Counted from the stretch's first letter, positions 18,395 through 28,592 are shown. The stretch is 64,000 nt of DNA from an uncultured Shimia sp. (GCF_947493595.1 NZ_CANLRL010000012.1:1-64000), one strand, 5' to 3'. Numbers and translations are program-made. The notes: generated by a model from the letters alone, not told the origin.

Positions 18395-19993
18395 ATGACA
18401 TTTGGACGGGTAAACCCGCAATTCCGCCTGCAAGATCAAGGGATCGAAGGTCTGGGAAATGTCTATTACAACTTTATGGAGCCTGCCCTCATTGAGTCCG
18501 CGCTGAAGCGTGGCGAGGGTACTCTGGGCAACGGCGGCGCCTTTTTGGTCAGCACCGGCGAATTCACCGGTCGCTCTCCAAAAGACAAGTTCACTGTCCG
18601 GACCTCAATGACCGAAGACACCATCTGGTGGGAAAACAATGCCCCGATGGAATCTGACGCCTTTGATCGCCTGCATGCTGATATGCTGGAGCACATGAAA
18701 GGCCGTGACTACTTCGTTCAGGACCTGACCGCAGGTGCTGACCCGTCTCACGCCATCAACGTGCGCGTCGTAAACGAACTGGCATGGCACAACCTGTTTA
18801 TCCGGCACCTTCTGCGCCGCCCGGATCAGGCGGCACTGGATGGCTTTGTGGCGGACTACACCATTATCAACTGCCCGAGCTTTAAGGCCGATCCCGCCAA
18901 GCACGGATGCCGTACCGAGACCGTGATTGCTGTGAACATCGAAAAAAAGATGATCCTAATCGGCAACACAGAGTACGCCGGTGAAAATAAAAAGTCCGTC
19001 TTTGGCCTGCTGAACTACCTGCTGCCAGAAAAAGGCATCATGCCAATGCACTGCTCGGCCAACCATGCCAAAGACAACCCCGTCGACAGCGCTGTGTTCT
19101 TTGGCCTGTCCGGTACCGGCAAAACCACACTGTCCGCTGATCCAAACCGCACCCTGATTGGTGACGATGAGCACGGTTGGTCCGATCGTGGCACCTTCAA
19201 CTTCGAAGGCGGCTGCTATGCCAAGACGATTGGCCTCAACCCAGAAGCAGAGCCGGAAATCTACGCTACCACCAAGATGTTTGGCACCGTGATCGAGAAC
19301 ATGGTTTTTGATGAAGAAACCAAAGAACTCGATTTTGAGGACAAGAGCCTCACCGAAAATATGCGCTGCGCGTACCCGCTGGACTCGATCCCGAACGCGT
19401 CGGACAACGGCCTTGGTGGTCACCCAAAAAATGTGATAATGCTCACCTGTGATGCGTTTGGTGTATTGCCTCCCGTCGCCCGCTTGACACCAGCCCAAGC
19501 TGAGTACCATTTCCTGTCTGGCTTCACCGCCAAAATGGCAGGTACTGAGCGCGGCCTGACCGAGCCGACACCAGCCTTCTCCACCTGCTTTGGCGCGCCA
19601 TTTATGCCACGTCGCCCGGAAGTCTATGGCGCCCTCCTGCGCCAAAAGATCGCTGAGTTTGGCACCACCTGCTGGCTTGTAAACACCGGCTGGACCGGCG
19701 GCGCCTACGGCACTGGCTCCCGCATGCCAATCAAAGCCACCCGCGCACTACTGACTGCGGCTCTGGATGGATCCCTGAACCACGTTGAGTTCCGCAAAGA
19801 TGCCAACTTTGGCTTTGAGGTTCCTGTCTCTGTACCAGGCGTGGACGATGCGCTGCTCGACCCACGCGGCACCTGGGCAGACAAAGAAGCTTATGATGCG
19901 CAGGCAGCTAAGCTGGTCGGCATGTTCGCAGATAACTTCGAGCAATACCTGCCCTACATCGACGCAGATGTGAAAGCAGCCGCCATCGGCTAA
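18395..19993 (+). CDS. pckA: Phosphoenolpyruvate carboxykinase (ATP)
   Basis: A 532-residue enzyme that converts oxaloacetate and ATP to phosphoenolpyruvate, CO2 and ADP, the entry to gluconeogenesis. Visible: [16 protein letters not shown], the kinase P-loop [13 protein letters not shown] (about residue 240), the DDEHGW metal-binding region and [15 protein letters not shown]. Length matches the ATP-dependent family. Its place next to chvI/chvG is conserved in alphaproteobacteria, where ChvI and the PTS relay affect carbon metabolism. Confidence 0.97.
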   Translation: MTFGRVNPQFRLQDQGIEGLGNVYYNFMEPALIESALKRGEGTLGNGGAFLVSTGEFTGRSPKDKFTVRTSMTEDTIWWENNAPMESDAFDRLHADMLEHMKGRDYFVQDLTAGADPSHAINVRVVNELAWHNLFIRHLLRRPDQAALDGFVADYTIINCPSFKADPAKHGCRTETVIAVNIEKKMILIGNTEYAGENKKSVFGLLNYLLPEKGIMPMHCSANHAKDNPVDSAVFFGLSGTGKTTLSADPNRTLIGDDEHGWSDRGTFNFEGGCYAKTIGLNPEAEPEIYATTKMFGTVIENMVFDEETKELDFEDKSLTENMRCAYPLDSIPNASDNGLGGHPKNVIMLTCDAFGVLPPVARLTPAQAEYHFLSGFTAKMAGTERGLTEPTPAFSTCFGAPFMPRRPEVYGALLRQKIAEFGTTCWLVNTGWTGGAYGTGSRMPIKATRALLTAALDGSLNHVEFRKDANFGFEVPVSVPGVDDALLDPRGTWADKEAYDAQAAKLVGMFADNFEQYLPYIDADVKAAAIG

Positions 19994-20015
19994 ACGCCCT
20001 AAGATCTCGTTTTGA

Positions 20016-20049
20016 AAGGCCTCGACAATTGTCGGGGCCTTACTTTTTT
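20016..20049 (+). terminator. Rho-independent terminator of pckA
   Basis: An 11-bp stem (20016-20026 with 20031-20041, one G-T pair) closes an AATT loop and is followed by a T-rich tail at 20044-20049. It lies about 20 bases after the pckA stop. Confidence 0.9.
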
Positions 20050-20169
20050 GGAAGCGCTGATAGGGTTGCATTTGCACCAGCAAAGACTGGAACCAGCCGT
20101 CGCAGCTTTCCCATTTTGGACAGGGGTCCCAAGAAACAAAAAACCTGCACATTCGATGCGATTTCTCTC

Positions 20170-20198
20170 TTGACCCCACCCAAGGAACGGCCTAAATC
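20170..20198 (+). promoter_or_regulatory. Sigma-70-type promoter of the tRNA gene
   Basis: The -35 box TTGACC (20170-20175), a spacer of exactly 17 bases and the -10 box TAAATC (20193-20198) precede the tRNA 5' end by 13 bases. The spacing and position fit a tRNA promoter. Confidence 0.6.
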
Positions 20199-20211
20199 GC
20201 ACTTCACTTAC

Positions 20212-20288
20212 GGCGGTATAGCTCAGTTGGTTAGAGCAGCGGAATCATAATCCGCGTGTCCGGGGTTCAAGTCCCTGTACCGCCACCA
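20212..20288 (+). tRNA. tRNA with anticodon CAT (elongator Met; Ile2 possible)
   Basis: A 77-base tRNA with encoded CCA. The acceptor stem is GGCGGTA (20212-20218) with TACCGCC (20278-20284); the D-arm is GCTCAGTTGGTTAGAGC, the anticodon stem-loop is GCGGAATCATAATCCGC with anticodon CAT, and the T-arm contains GGTTCAAGTCC. Elongator Met is the likeliest identity; a lysidine-modified Ile2 tRNA also carries CAT and cannot be excluded by eye. Its 3' 45 bases serve as the island attachment site. No hairpin-plus-T terminator follows at once. Confidence 0.93.
20244..20288 (+). repeat. attL: 45-bp direct repeat inside the tRNA gene
   Basis: Bases 20244-20288, from the anticodon loop through the CCA end, are repeated without mismatch at 31225-31269. 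The flanking base before the repeat differs (A against T), which fixes the left edge. This is the classic core site of a tyrosine-recombinase island that rebuilds the tRNA 3' end on integration. Confidence 0.95.
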
Positions 20289-20348
20289 TTACCCCTTAAA
20301 ATTCAAAGAGTTAGCATGGCGATTTGCCAGCCTGATTCTCGCCAGATA

Positions 20349-20369
20349 AGTTACACACCGTTACGCACC
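20349..20369 (+). repeat. Possible integrase arm sites beside attL
   Basis: AGTTACACACC (20349-20359) is followed by GTTACGCACC (20360-20369). The same type of pair stands just inside attR: AGTTACACAC (31165-31174) and AACTACACAC (31177-31186). Matching short repeats inside both ends of an integrated element are what integrase arm-binding sites look like; binding is inferred. Confidence 0.45.
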
Positions 20370-20385
20370 GAAAAGGCGAAGACGC

Positions 20386-21612
20386 GTGTCTAAGAATCAA
20401 GTTTCCAAGCTCAAGCAGATCAAACAAGGCCTCGCGATCTATCAAACTGGCCGCAGCCCATACTGGCATGTGCGCCTGTGGGACTCGATTTCTAAGAAGT
20501 ACGTACGTCGATCGACAAAAGAGACCAGTCGGATCGAGGCTATCGAAGCTGCAATCGAGTTCGCTGATTCGCACCGCAAGAACATTGATCCGACGCTGGC
20601 ACCGATAAAAGACCGAAGCTTTGAAGCGTTCGCGCTCAAGCTTGATGCAATTAACAAAAGCAAAAACGGTAGTGCTCGGTCTTATGCAGACGGGCGCAAG
20701 ATCTTGTATCGCGAAGGTGACGGGCTGATTTCTTACTTCGGCAAGATGGATGTTTCCAAAATCACATCAGGCACCATGCGTGACTTTCTTGTGCATCTAG
20801 ATTCTCGACGCCCTGCCCCGCTTGCGAACTCTACTAAGGCCAAGCAATGCATGATGGTGCGTCAGGTGCTTCGGCTGGCATTTGAAGACGGCATGATCGA
20901 CAAGATACCAGAAGCGCCGAAGCTCAAGACTGTCGACAAGCCGCGTGTGACGTTCTCAGAGAAAGAGTACCGCAAGCTCATGACCGTTGCCCGCGAATGC
21001 GCGACGCGTGGTGACATTGTACGCGGCGTTAAGATGACGCACCACCACGCCCACTTGTTTACGTTTGTCGTGCACAGCTTTCTACGACCGACAGAAAAAG
21101 AGCTGTTCGGTCTGCGGCATTGTGATGTCGAGGTTAGAACCGATCCCCGGCACCTCGTGATAGAGGTTCACGGCGGCAAGACTGGCTATCGCAGGGCAGC
21201 CACACTGTCGTTTGCTTTGCTGCTGTACAACAGCACATGCATGATTCTCGGGAAACCTGATCCAGGCTCACCAGACGTAGGTCTTACGACGCCTGATCCC
21301 GACGCGTATGTTTTTATGCCCGAGTACGAGAACCGAGGCACAGCAGTCAGCACAGCGCGACGGATTTTCAATTACGTCCTGAATGAAGCTGGGCTGAAAT
21401 ACGATTCAAACGGAAACCCGCGTGCACCATATTCGCTTCGACACTTTGCACTGCAATCTCGGCTCCGGAACTCTGGGGGTAAAGTAAACATCTACTGGCT
21501 GGCGAAGAATGCGGGCACGAGCGTTGAGCAGCTTGAGCGCTTCTACCTCAAGAACATGGAACTGAGTGCTGAGCAGGTGGAGAACCTGCAGACTATGGGG
21601 GATGGGGCATAG
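20386..21612 (+). CDS. Tyrosine-recombinase integrase of the island
   Basis: A 408-residue site-specific recombinase. An N-terminal arm/core-binding part (1-185) precedes the catalytic domain. Catalytic candidates are Arg234 in SFLRPTEKELFGLR, a Lys in HGGKTGYRRA, Arg352 in YSLRHF (the usual first His is Tyr349) and nucleophile Tyr387 in LERFYLKN; the usual second His is not obvious. It starts at GTG 20386 after AAAAGG. Its place about 100 bases inside attL fits an enzyme that inserts the island at the tRNA gene. Confidence 0.9.
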   Translation: MSKNQVSKLKQIKQGLAIYQTGRSPYWHVRLWDSISKKYVRRSTKETSRIEAIEAAIEFADSHRKNIDPTLAPIKDRSFEAFALKLDAINKSKNGSARSYADGRKILYREGDGLISYFGKMDVSKITSGTMRDFLVHLDSRRPAPLANSTKAKQCMMVRQVLRLAFEDGMIDKIPEAPKLKTVDKPRVTFSEKEYRKLMTVARECATRGDIVRGVKMTHHHAHLFTFVVHSFLRPTEKELFGLRHCDVEVRTDPRHLVIEVHGGKTGYRRAATLSFALLLYNSTCMILGKPDPGSPDVGLTTPDPDAYVFMPEYENRGTAVSTARRIFNYVLNEAGLKYDSNGNPRAPYSLRHFALQSRLRNSGGKVNIYWLAKNAGTSVEQLERFYLKNMELSAEQVENLQTMGDGA

Positions 21613-22067
21613 CGCTCAGCGCGACTGAGGTTACACTCTGCGGCGCGTTTAGTGGCAGCGAAGCGCAGGTTGCGACCTTTGCAAAGTTACGCTCTTGGAT
21701 CAGATCAGCCAATCGCTACCTTCATAGGTGCTACATTACCGTGCCCCGAAGCTGACGTCGGGCTTACCTCACACCAATTAAACAACCCCAATAGCTACCC
21801 CAGCGTCCAAGCTTCTCAATTGCCCGCATGTGCTGCGCAATGCCACATTTCTCTGTTGGCCAATCAGGCATTGGGTCTGCCTCGTAAACCGTAGCTGCGA
21901 CCAGACGTTCGAGCATCAAACCACTAACATTTGGAACATGAGCAACCCTGATCCTGACTACAACCACTCCCGCCTAGAGAGCAAACGGGTTGGCATTTTT
22001 GCGCAAAGGTTTAATGTCACCTTAACCATTCTGCACAAACGAAATGTATTCTTAGTAGGTCTTTGAA
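21613..22067. other. Non-coding island stretch
   Basis: 455 bases with no convincing gene. A short inverted repeat CCCGA/TCGGG lies near 21745-21762. A 42-codon open frame at 21938-22066 ends two bases before the next gene but has no clear ribosome binding site. It probably holds the promoter of the repeat-protein gene. Confidence 0.5.
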
Positions 22068-24359
22068 ATGCCCTTAGCTCCCCCTACAAATCTGACAAAT
22101 TATTTTAGTAACAACAACAACATTACCGAAGACCTGACCACTTGGGACACCTCTTTGGTGACGACTATGAGCGGTACATTTGCAGTCGCAGAGAACTTTA
22201 ATCAGGACATTGGGAGCTGGAACACTTCGTCCGTGACCAACATGTACGAAATGTTCTTTAACGCGACTTCTTTTAATCAAAACATTGGTGGGTGGGACAC
22301 TTCGTCGGTCATCAATATGGGGTACATATTTTACTACGCCATTGTCTTTGATCAAGACATTGGTGGGTGGGACACATCGTCGGTATCCAATATGGAGAAC
22401 ATGTTTGCCGGCGCATGGGCCTTTAACCAAGACATTGGTGGGTGGGACACGTCGTCGGTTACCGATATGTGGGGTATGTTTGCCCATGCAGAGGCCTTTA
22501 ACCAAGACATTGGTGGGTGGGACACGTCGTCGGCAACCAATTTCTCCGGGATGTTCAGCGACGCGGTGGCCTTTAATCAGGATATTGGTGGGTGGGACAC
22601 GTCGTCGGTAACCTATATGGACGGCATGTTTTACGGCGCCGTGGCCTTTAATCAAGACATTGGTGGGTGGGACACGTCGTCGGTAACCAATATGGGGGTC
22701 ATGTTTGGTGACGCAGTGGCCTTTAACCAAGACGTTGGTGGGTGGGATACATCCTCTGTTACCATTATGGATAGAATGTTTGAACAGGCAAGCTCGTTTG
22801 ATCAAAGCCTCGCTGGGTTCGAAATTCAAAATGTAGTAAGCATGAAATATATGCTCGATGGATCTGGCCTTTCCACAGCGAATTATGACGCAACCTTAAA
22901 TGGGTGGTATGATCAAGCTGTTAATGGTGCCGGCGTACAGCAAAATATTAGGCTTGGTGCAAAAGGCCTGACCTTTTCCGCAGCGTCCGCAGACGCCCGC
23001 TTGGCGTTGACACTCGATTTTGGCTGGCGTATTTTCGGCGATGAGCTGTCATCTCTCCACAATCGCATCTTCGGTTCAATAGGAAATGACACACTCCGGG
23101 GAACATCGGGCGATGACTTGATCCAAGCTCTTGCAGGTAATGACAAGGTTTATGCCGGCAAAGGTGCTGACATAGTTTCTCTCGGCGACGGCAATGATTA
23201 CGTTCAAGCGGGCGGTGGCAAGGAGTCTTTCGACGGTGGAGCCGGGAAAGACTACATTTCCTACTACAAAAGCTCAAATGGTGTGACCGTGAACTTGGAG
23301 AAAAACACCGCCTCGGGGTCTTGGGCGTCAAACGACACCATCAAAGGGTTTGAAAGCATCTCCGGTTCGAAAACCGGCGGCGACAAAATCTATGGCACAT
23401 CAGGTGCAAATACGGTCAGAACCTATGGCGGCGACGACAAGGTTTACGCTGGGAAGGGAGCCGACAAAGTCTATCTCGGCGACGGCAATGATTACGTTCA
23501 AGCGGGCGGTGGCAAGGAGTCTTTCGACGGTGGAGCCGGGAAAGACTACATTTCCTACTACAAAAGCTCATACGGTGTGACCGTGAATTTGGAGAAGAAC
23601 ACCGCCTCGGGGTCTTGGGCGTCAAACGACACCATCAAAGGGTTTGAAAGCATCTCCGGTTCGAAAACCGGCGGCGACAAAATCTATGGCACATCAGGTG
23701 CAAATACGGTCAGAACCTATGGCGGCGACGACAAGGTTTACGCTGGGAAGGGAGCCGACAAAGTCTATCTCGGCGACGGCAATGATTACGTTCAAGCAGG
23801 CGGCGGCAAGGAGTATTTCGACGGTGGAGCCGGGAAAGACTACATCAGCTATTATGCCAGCACTGGTGGCATCACCATTGACTTGGAAGTTGACAAGGTA
23901 TCCGGTTCTTGGGCGGAAAACGACACGATCAAGAACTTCGAAAGCGCATCCGGGTCCAAAACCGGTGCCGACAAAATGCTTGGGACATCCGGTGCCAACA
24001 CTTTGAAAGCCTATGGCGGAAACGACAAGTTGTATGGTCGTTCAGGCGATGACAAGTTGTTCGGCGGCGACGGAAACGACCGGTTTGACGGCGGCAAAGG
24101 GGATGACCGTCTTTATGGCGGCGACGGAGCGGATGTGTTCCATTTCGACAGAGGTGAAGATCACGATACAATCAAGGATTTTGAGAACAACGTTGATGAA
24201 ATACAACTGGATAACTTCAGGTTCAGCAAGGGGCAGGATGCCTTTGATTTCGCAACGCAATCCGGATCAGATGTGGTGTTCGATTTTGGCGGAGGCGACA
24301 TGCTTACCGTGGAAGGAGTGACCATAGCTCAACTTGGAAACGACTTGGTGCTTGTGTAG
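22068..24359 (+). CDS. BspA-like (DUF285) and RTX calcium-binding repeat protein
   Basis: A 763-residue protein in two repeat blocks. Residues about 20-255 hold nine 25-residue units with Trp at 26, 51, 76 and so on to 226, consensus [20 protein letters not shown], the DUF285/BspA leucine-rich-like surface repeat. Residues about 345-720 hold RTX glycine/aspartate repeats (GGDGNDxxx[13 protein letters not shown]), including three 98-residue units, then a C-terminal tail ending [11 protein letters not shown] repeats fold on calcium outside the cell and the C-terminus is the usual type I secretion signal; there is no Sec signal. No ABC exporter genes are nearby. Likely an adhesin or surface interaction protein. 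The ribosome binding site is weak. Confidence 0.88.
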   Translation: MPLAPPTNLTNYFSNNNNITEDLTTWDTSLVTTMSGTFAVAENFNQDIGSWNTSSVTNMYEMFFNATSFNQNIGGWDTSSVINMGYIFYYAIVFDQDIGGWDTSSVSNMENMFAGAWAFNQDIGGWDTSSVTDMWGMFAHAEAFNQDIGGWDTSSATNFSGMFSDAVAFNQDIGGWDTSSVTYMDGMFYGAVAFNQDIGGWDTSSVTNMGVMFGDAVAFNQDVGGWDTSSVTIMDRMFEQASSFDQSLAGFEIQNVVSMKYMLDGSGLSTANYDATLNGWYDQAVNGAGVQQNIRLGAKGLTFSAASADARLALTLDFGWRIFGDELSSLHNRIFGSIGNDTLRGTSGDDLIQALAGNDKVYAGKGADIVSLGDGNDYVQAGGGKESFDGGAGKDYISYYKSSNGVTVNLEKNTASGSWASNDTIKGFESISGSKTGGDKIYGTSGANTVRTYGGDDKVYAGKGADKVYLGDGNDYVQAGGGKESFDGGAGKDYISYYKSSYGVTVNLEKNTASGSWASNDTIKGFESISGSKTGGDKIYGTSGANTVRTYGGDDKVYAGKGADKVYLGDGNDYVQAGGGKEYFDGGAGKDYISYYASTGGITIDLEVDKVSGSWAENDTIKNFESASGSKTGADKMLGTSGANTLKAYGGNDKLYGRSGDDKLFGGDGNDRFDGGKGDDRLYGGDGADVFHFDRGEDHDTIKDFENNVDEIQLDNFRFSKGQDAFDFATQSGSDVVFDFGGGDMLTVEGVTIAQLGNDLVLV
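22143..22817 (+). repeat. 75-bp tandem coding repeats (DUF285 block)
   Basis: Nine units of exactly 75 bases, each starting at the Trp codon of GGWDTSSVT. Several neighbouring units share long identical DNA around GGTGGGTGGGACACGTCGTC, so recent duplication or slippage is likely. Confidence 0.9.
23142..24023 (+). repeat. Three 294-bp tandem coding repeats (RTX block)
   Basis: Units at 23142-23435, 23436-23729 and 23730-24023 (98 codons each). The first two are nearly identical at DNA level over their whole length; the second half of the third has drifted. The pattern implies recent expansion. Confidence 0.9.
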
Positions 24360-25487
24360 CCTAGACGAGATACACCGATTGCGAACGAAACTGTCCCAAA
24401 TCCAATAACCGCGATATTGGTTCAGTTCCTTTTCCGGTTTGGATCATTTTTCTGCGCACCAATGGCTGCTTTCTCGATTTTGAGCCTGCTTCGTGCGGGT
24501 TCTGCAAAAATGTTGCATCCGTTACAAGGTGTAGGGCTGCAATCTCCGATCAGGGCTGGCTGCAGGCAAGGGTGGTAATTGGGCCGCCAAGAGGCAGCCT
24601 AACAATTTTCGCAAACCAGCCGTCCCATCCTGATTTGCCGCACAAACGCTTTCAACTGCGTATGGTCCAATTCGTGGCTGCTTTTGGCCATGAAATATTG
24701 GAGTGGAGCTAATGCCCGTTGTAAAAGTTACAAAAAATGTCCCAGCCCTCTTTAGAGCCTATGAGGTTGGCCACCGGCGGACCTCACGCGGCGTAATAAT
24801 AGATATCCAGGTCACTTACGAAAAATGGGGCGAAACTCCAATCCAACTGTTGCTCTGGATAGCCTAACCTGTTGGGGCGAGGTTAGCACCCAACCTATTT
24901 CCGCAAATATGCCGACACCAAAGACGGCAAGGCCTGCGACGCAGCTGAACTGTCTAATCGGACGCCTCAACCAATGTCTGGTTTGGGCTGGGAGCAGTCA
25001 CTCATTGCACTGCGCACCGACAGAAATCATCGCCTCAACCCCGACCGTTGACTGGCCTCGACCTCCTGCTAGCAAGATGCCATGTCACAATTTCCCGATC
25101 AAAATGCCGAACTGACTGAAGTCTTTGTTGTCGCGAAATCGATCAACAGCTTGGGACAGATCGAAGCGACAGTAGGCAGCATGCACGCGGCACTGCGTGG
25201 ACCGCTGCTGGAGAGCGACAACGTGTATCTGAGCGAGAACGACGCGCTGGACGCTAAGGCGCGCTCAGAGAGCGGCACAGCGCCTCTGGGACGCTAGCAC
25301 CAAGCGCCACGAAACTTCAGACTATATCTAACTCACATCAATGCGAAGCCCACGCCAGGACCACTTCCGTACACGGCACTTTTCCTGCCTCTAAGATTAC
25401 CACTCTTTTGCAATTCTCAGGCAGCTTCCTTGCCTTGACGCATCCCCGCCAATATCCTTCGCACGCATAGATGGAGTTGAGTCGAAG
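24360..25487. other. Gene-poor island stretch
   Basis: About 1.1 kb with no convincing large gene. A weak hairpin CCAATA/TATTGG at 24402-24420 may end the repeat-protein transcript but has no strong T run. A possible 51-codon gene is listed separately at 24712-24867. An open frame at 25082-25297 has no recognisable product and no good ribosome binding site. Confidence 0.5.
24712..24867 (+). CDS. Possible small protein, 51 residues
   Basis: The open frame MPVVKVTKNVPALFRAYEVG... ends at TAA 24865-24867. Two GGAG motifs lie upstream (24700-24703, spacing 8; 24705-24708, spacing 3). It is basic at the start and has no known motif. Support is only the ribosome binding site and a lack of other genes here. 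Confidence 0.3.
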   Translation: MPVVKVTKNVPALFRAYEVGHRRTSRGVIIDIQVTYEKWGETPIQLLLWIA

Positions 25488-27287
25488 ATGGATCAAAACT
25501 CAGCAGCGATCAAAGCACTGAAAGAGTTCGCGAAACTGCAAAATCCGGGCTACGCGTTCATGATAGAAGCGCCTTGGGGAGCCGGCAAAACCCATCTCAT
25601 TCGAGAGCAATTTGCTGCCGAACTGAAGTCAGGTGGAGCCAGATACGTGACACTGAATGGAGTGTCCAACCTCAAAGATTTTCGGCGGGCACTTCTCGCG
25701 GAGTCTGATGCTACAAAGCTGATCGAGGCTGCCGGATCTATCGGAAACACCTTCGGCAAGTTGGCGAAAGTTGGAAACGTCGGATCACTAATCCAAGATT
25801 CCGTTGAAAACCAGATGGTTAACAATCTGCCAAGGCTTTTGATTTTTGATGACGTTGAACGGTGTGAGCTAGAACCGGGCGAGATCTTAGGAGCAATTAA
25901 CGAATTCGTCGAGCATAAGAAAAAGAATGTTGTCCTGTGCGCTTGCCAAGAACGGATTGGTGGAGACGACGAAAATCAAAAACTGCAAAAATTCTTGAAC
26001 CGAAAAGAAAAAGTTATCGGTCGAACCGTACATCTGGTTGCAGAGGCAGCGTCGGCTCTACCAGCGTTAGTCGAGGCAATGCCAGATGGCCACGGTCGTG
26101 TGTGGCTTACAGCTAATTCAGGCCTCGTGCTCGAAGTGTTCGAAGACGCCAAGCACAGCAACTTACGGGTCTTACGTCAATGTGTGCACGACTGCGGGCG
26201 GGTTATAGACGTTCTTGATGAAGACATACGGAACTCCACTACGGCTATGCTCATACTTGTCAGGACCTACTTGGCTTTATCCATGGCTGTCACGGTCGGT
26301 GAGCTGCAAATCAGCGACTTGGCAGAACGAGGCAACCATCGCAAGGTATTGAAACCGAAAGACGAGGGCGAGTGCCACCCACTTTACCTTTGCGCCGAAA
26401 ACCACCCCCACGCCGAAATCTGGGCGGGCAGCGGAAGTGTCTTCCCAATTGAATTGGGACGTTCCCTGATTGGAGTAGGCTACGAAGCGCCAGATGAAAT
26501 AAATCAAGCCCTTCGCAGCACAGGACAATTTTCAGGGGAAAAGCAAAAAGCCCTATGGCACCGCTTCGTTAAATGGCGGCGGATGTCTAAGGCCGACCTT
26601 GAAAATACCTACAACGAGGCTCACACGTTCGTTCTGAAGGCCGATGAAATTGAGCCCGGACCATACATCCATGTTGCACATGATCTTCTTTCAATAGAAG
26701 AAGCGTCTGGCGGTGACATTGATAAGCTATTGAAAGAGATCGAAGGCCAGATCGACGCTCTCGCTGCCAACAAGAGAATTCCAGCGGCTGCATACGGGAA
26801 GGGCTTTGGATGGAGCTCTGATAATGGAACATTCTCCTATGGAGGCTATGCGTTCGACATCGAGTCAAATGTAGCAGCGCAAATTGTAGAACGCATGAGA
26901 CAACATCAGAAGAAGGCCTACGACGATACGGTATCGATGGAAGCGGAGCGCCTTCTAAAACTGGTTCAATCGGATATTGAGGCCTTTGGCCGCGAGTTTT
27001 CGGGCCAAAGTGGGCGTGCTGACTACTATTCCGTTGAAATACTTCATGAACTTGACGCCAAAAAATTCAGCGAAGCAATATTCAAACAACTGACCGCCGG
27101 TAAGTTCAATAGTGCAGGCGAGTGTCTCAGCGCACTCTCTGACAGGCACCGCGGAAAGGATTTCGCAAAAGAAGTCGATTGGGCAAGCACCGTGAAAGAA
27201 GAACTTGAGTGTCTGGCAAAAGAAACCAGTGCCACAGAAACAGCGCGAATGGATTGGTTCTTACGTCATCATTGGCGTTTCCCGTAA
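25488..27287 (+). CDS. KAP-type P-loop NTPase (defence candidate)
   Basis: A 599-residue protein. The N-terminal NTPase has Walker A APWGAGKT at residues 28-35 and Walker B LLIFDDVERC with Asp121-Asp122, followed by LGAINEFVEHKKKNVVLCACQERI. The WGxGKT and FDDxERC pair is the hallmark of KAP P-loop ATPases. The remaining 400 residues are mostly helical by composition with no domain I recognise; no transmembrane pair is obvious, unlike many KAP proteins. KAP NTPases recur in phage-defence islands, alone or with effectors; here no partner gene is adjacent. GGAGTTGAG precedes the start. Function in this organism is unproven. Confidence 0.75.
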   Translation: MDQNSAAIKALKEFAKLQNPGYAFMIEAPWGAGKTHLIREQFAAELKSGGARYVTLNGVSNLKDFRRALLAESDATKLIEAAGSIGNTFGKLAKVGNVGSLIQDSVENQMVNNLPRLLIFDDVERCELEPGEILGAINEFVEHKKKNVVLCACQERIGGDDENQKLQKFLNRKEKVIGRTVHLVAEAASALPALVEAMPDGHGRVWLTANSGLVLEVFEDAKHSNLRVLRQCVHDCGRVIDVLDEDIRNSTTAMLILVRTYLALSMAVTVGELQISDLAERGNHRKVLKPKDEGECHPLYLCAENHPHAEIWAGSGSVFPIELGRSLIGVGYEAPDEINQALRSTGQFSGEKQKALWHRFVKWRRMSKADLENTYNEAHTFVLKADEIEPGPYIHVAHDLLSIEEASGGDIDKLLKEIEGQIDALAANKRIPAAAYGKGFGWSSDNGTFSYGGYAFDIESNVAAQIVERMRQHQKKAYDDTVSMEAERLLKLVQSDIEAFGREFSGQSGRADYYSVEILHELDAKKFSEAIFKQLTAGKFNSAGECLSALSDRHRGKDFAKEVDWASTVKEELECLAKETSATETARMDWFLRHHWRFP

Positions 27288-28371
27288 ATTTCCGAGGAGT
27301 CTCTTCCGTTCCGAAAGGCGGCATGGCTTCAAGCACGGCGAGGCACTTTCAATTGCAATCTCACACACGGCCAGCAAGCTGGATTGGATGTGAGAAAATC
27401 AGGCATCTAAACATAGTAATGGCGGCAAAGAACCATGATGCTCTATCTGGAGACCAGATTGATTGGACTGGATAAGAATTGAAGATCTAGAATGTCAGAT
27501 TGGGCATCTACTGTTATTCAATCTGGTCTCGGCTTGCCGTCACGAGCGCAGCGAGTGATTAGGCGCTTAGATGATCTCATTGGTCATAGTGCCGCGAAGC
27601 GACCAACAGCTCCGTTGTCGCTGTTGATCTCAGTTTTTTTGATCTATCGGATAAGATAAGATACTAATAATGTTGATTAAATCATATTTCTTTTAAGTGG
27701 TCTCTAGACACACTTCTCCTTCCGAGGAGGAGAAGCGCAAATTGAGCAGGTCTGGCTCAACTAACATTTCGGATCTGACGATTGCTGCTCAGCAGCTCAG
27801 TTGGCGGTCAGCCTGTCTCAACTTACGTCATGCCTTCAAACTGGCGGCTAGTCTGTGATCAAACACAGCGGCGAGTACGATCCAAAAGCAGTCTCGCGGC
27901 GACTAGGCAGGTCGATTAAGTGTCATCTCCTGCATCGTGACAGATCATTTCTATTCTTCAAAGCTTCGTGTGAAAACCATTCCAGTAGACGCTTGACTAT
28001 CGCTTTGACTCCCCGGTCTTCTGTCTTGCCGGGTCGAGGGTAATCCGCTCACTTCGCCGTGTCGGCCAACGCTTGTTGTTTTGAAAACCCCGATCACCCA
28101 CGTCTGAATTCGTTTAGGTTGGCAGGTCGAGCACCTCTGACTCTTCCACGATCTGGCTTATCTGCGCTGATTATCAAATGTCGTTGAGAACCAAACTCTC
28201 AACTCACTGCTATTTATACACTCGGCACCGTCAAAACGCCGGAAAACCGAATTTTTCTTTCGAATATTCTTGCTTTATCCAGCGATCCACGCAACAAAAT
28301 TGCGCCCCGCCTGACCCAAGTCTGACGCGCTGTAACGCTCTTATAAATACAATGAACACAGAGAGTTACAC
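27288..28371. other. AT-rich non-coding island stretch
   Basis: About 1.1 kb with no gene I can support. It contains a perfect 12-bp inverted repeat (27450-27461 and 27519-27530) and a compact hairpin CTTCTCC/GGAGAAG near 27714-27736. It ends with TATAAAT at 28342-28348, a plausible -10 box for the following ribbon-helix-helix gene. Confidence 0.5.
27450..27530. repeat. 12-bp perfect inverted repeat, 57-base spacer
   Basis: GAGACCAGATTG at 27450-27461 and CAATCTGGTCTC at 27519-27530 are exact reverse complements. The spacer shows no gene. It could fold as a long hairpin in RNA or be a protein-binding or recombination site; nothing else decides this. Confidence 0.55.
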
Positions 28372-28578
28372 ATGACATCAAAGACCACACCAATGAACTT
28401 CCGCGTCCCACCTGATCTCAAGCAGGACTTTGAGCACACCTGTCGGTCACTGAATCTGCCGATGAGCGCGCAGCTCATATTCATGATCCGCGAGTTCGTA
28501 GACCGCGAAGCGCTCAAGTCCCGGCAAAAGTCAGATGACTACGACGGCCCGATTTCATTTTACATCACCGACATTTAA
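28372..28578 (+). CDS. Ribbon-helix-helix (Arc/CopG-like) DNA-binding protein
   Basis: A 68-residue protein starting MTSKTTPMNFRVPPDLKQDF. The segment MNFRVPPDLKQDFEHTCRSLNLPMSAQLIFMIREFV has the strand-helix-helix pattern of the RHH fold (strand NFRV, then two helices). Such proteins are repressors or antitoxins. It is 14 bases upstream of a second small gene with GAGGAG between, a two-gene unit, but the partner does not look like a known toxin. Confidence 0.65.
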   Translation: MTSKTTPMNFRVPPDLKQDFEHTCRSLNLPMSAQLIFMIREFVDREALKSRQKSDDYDGPISFYITDI

Positions 28579-28592
28579 CGAGGAGTGCCAGC

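Noticed and set aside
22074-22829. Minus-strand open frame of 251 codons with repeats
   Set aside because: Its repeats mirror the 75-bp coding repeats of the DUF285 block on the plus strand.
22143-24023. CRISPR array
   Set aside because: The periodic repeats (75 and 294 bp) are in-frame protein-coding repeats without unique spacers.
25082-25297. 71-codon open frame before the KAP gene
   Set aside because: No recognisable product, no good ribosome binding site, and composition unlike a protein gene.
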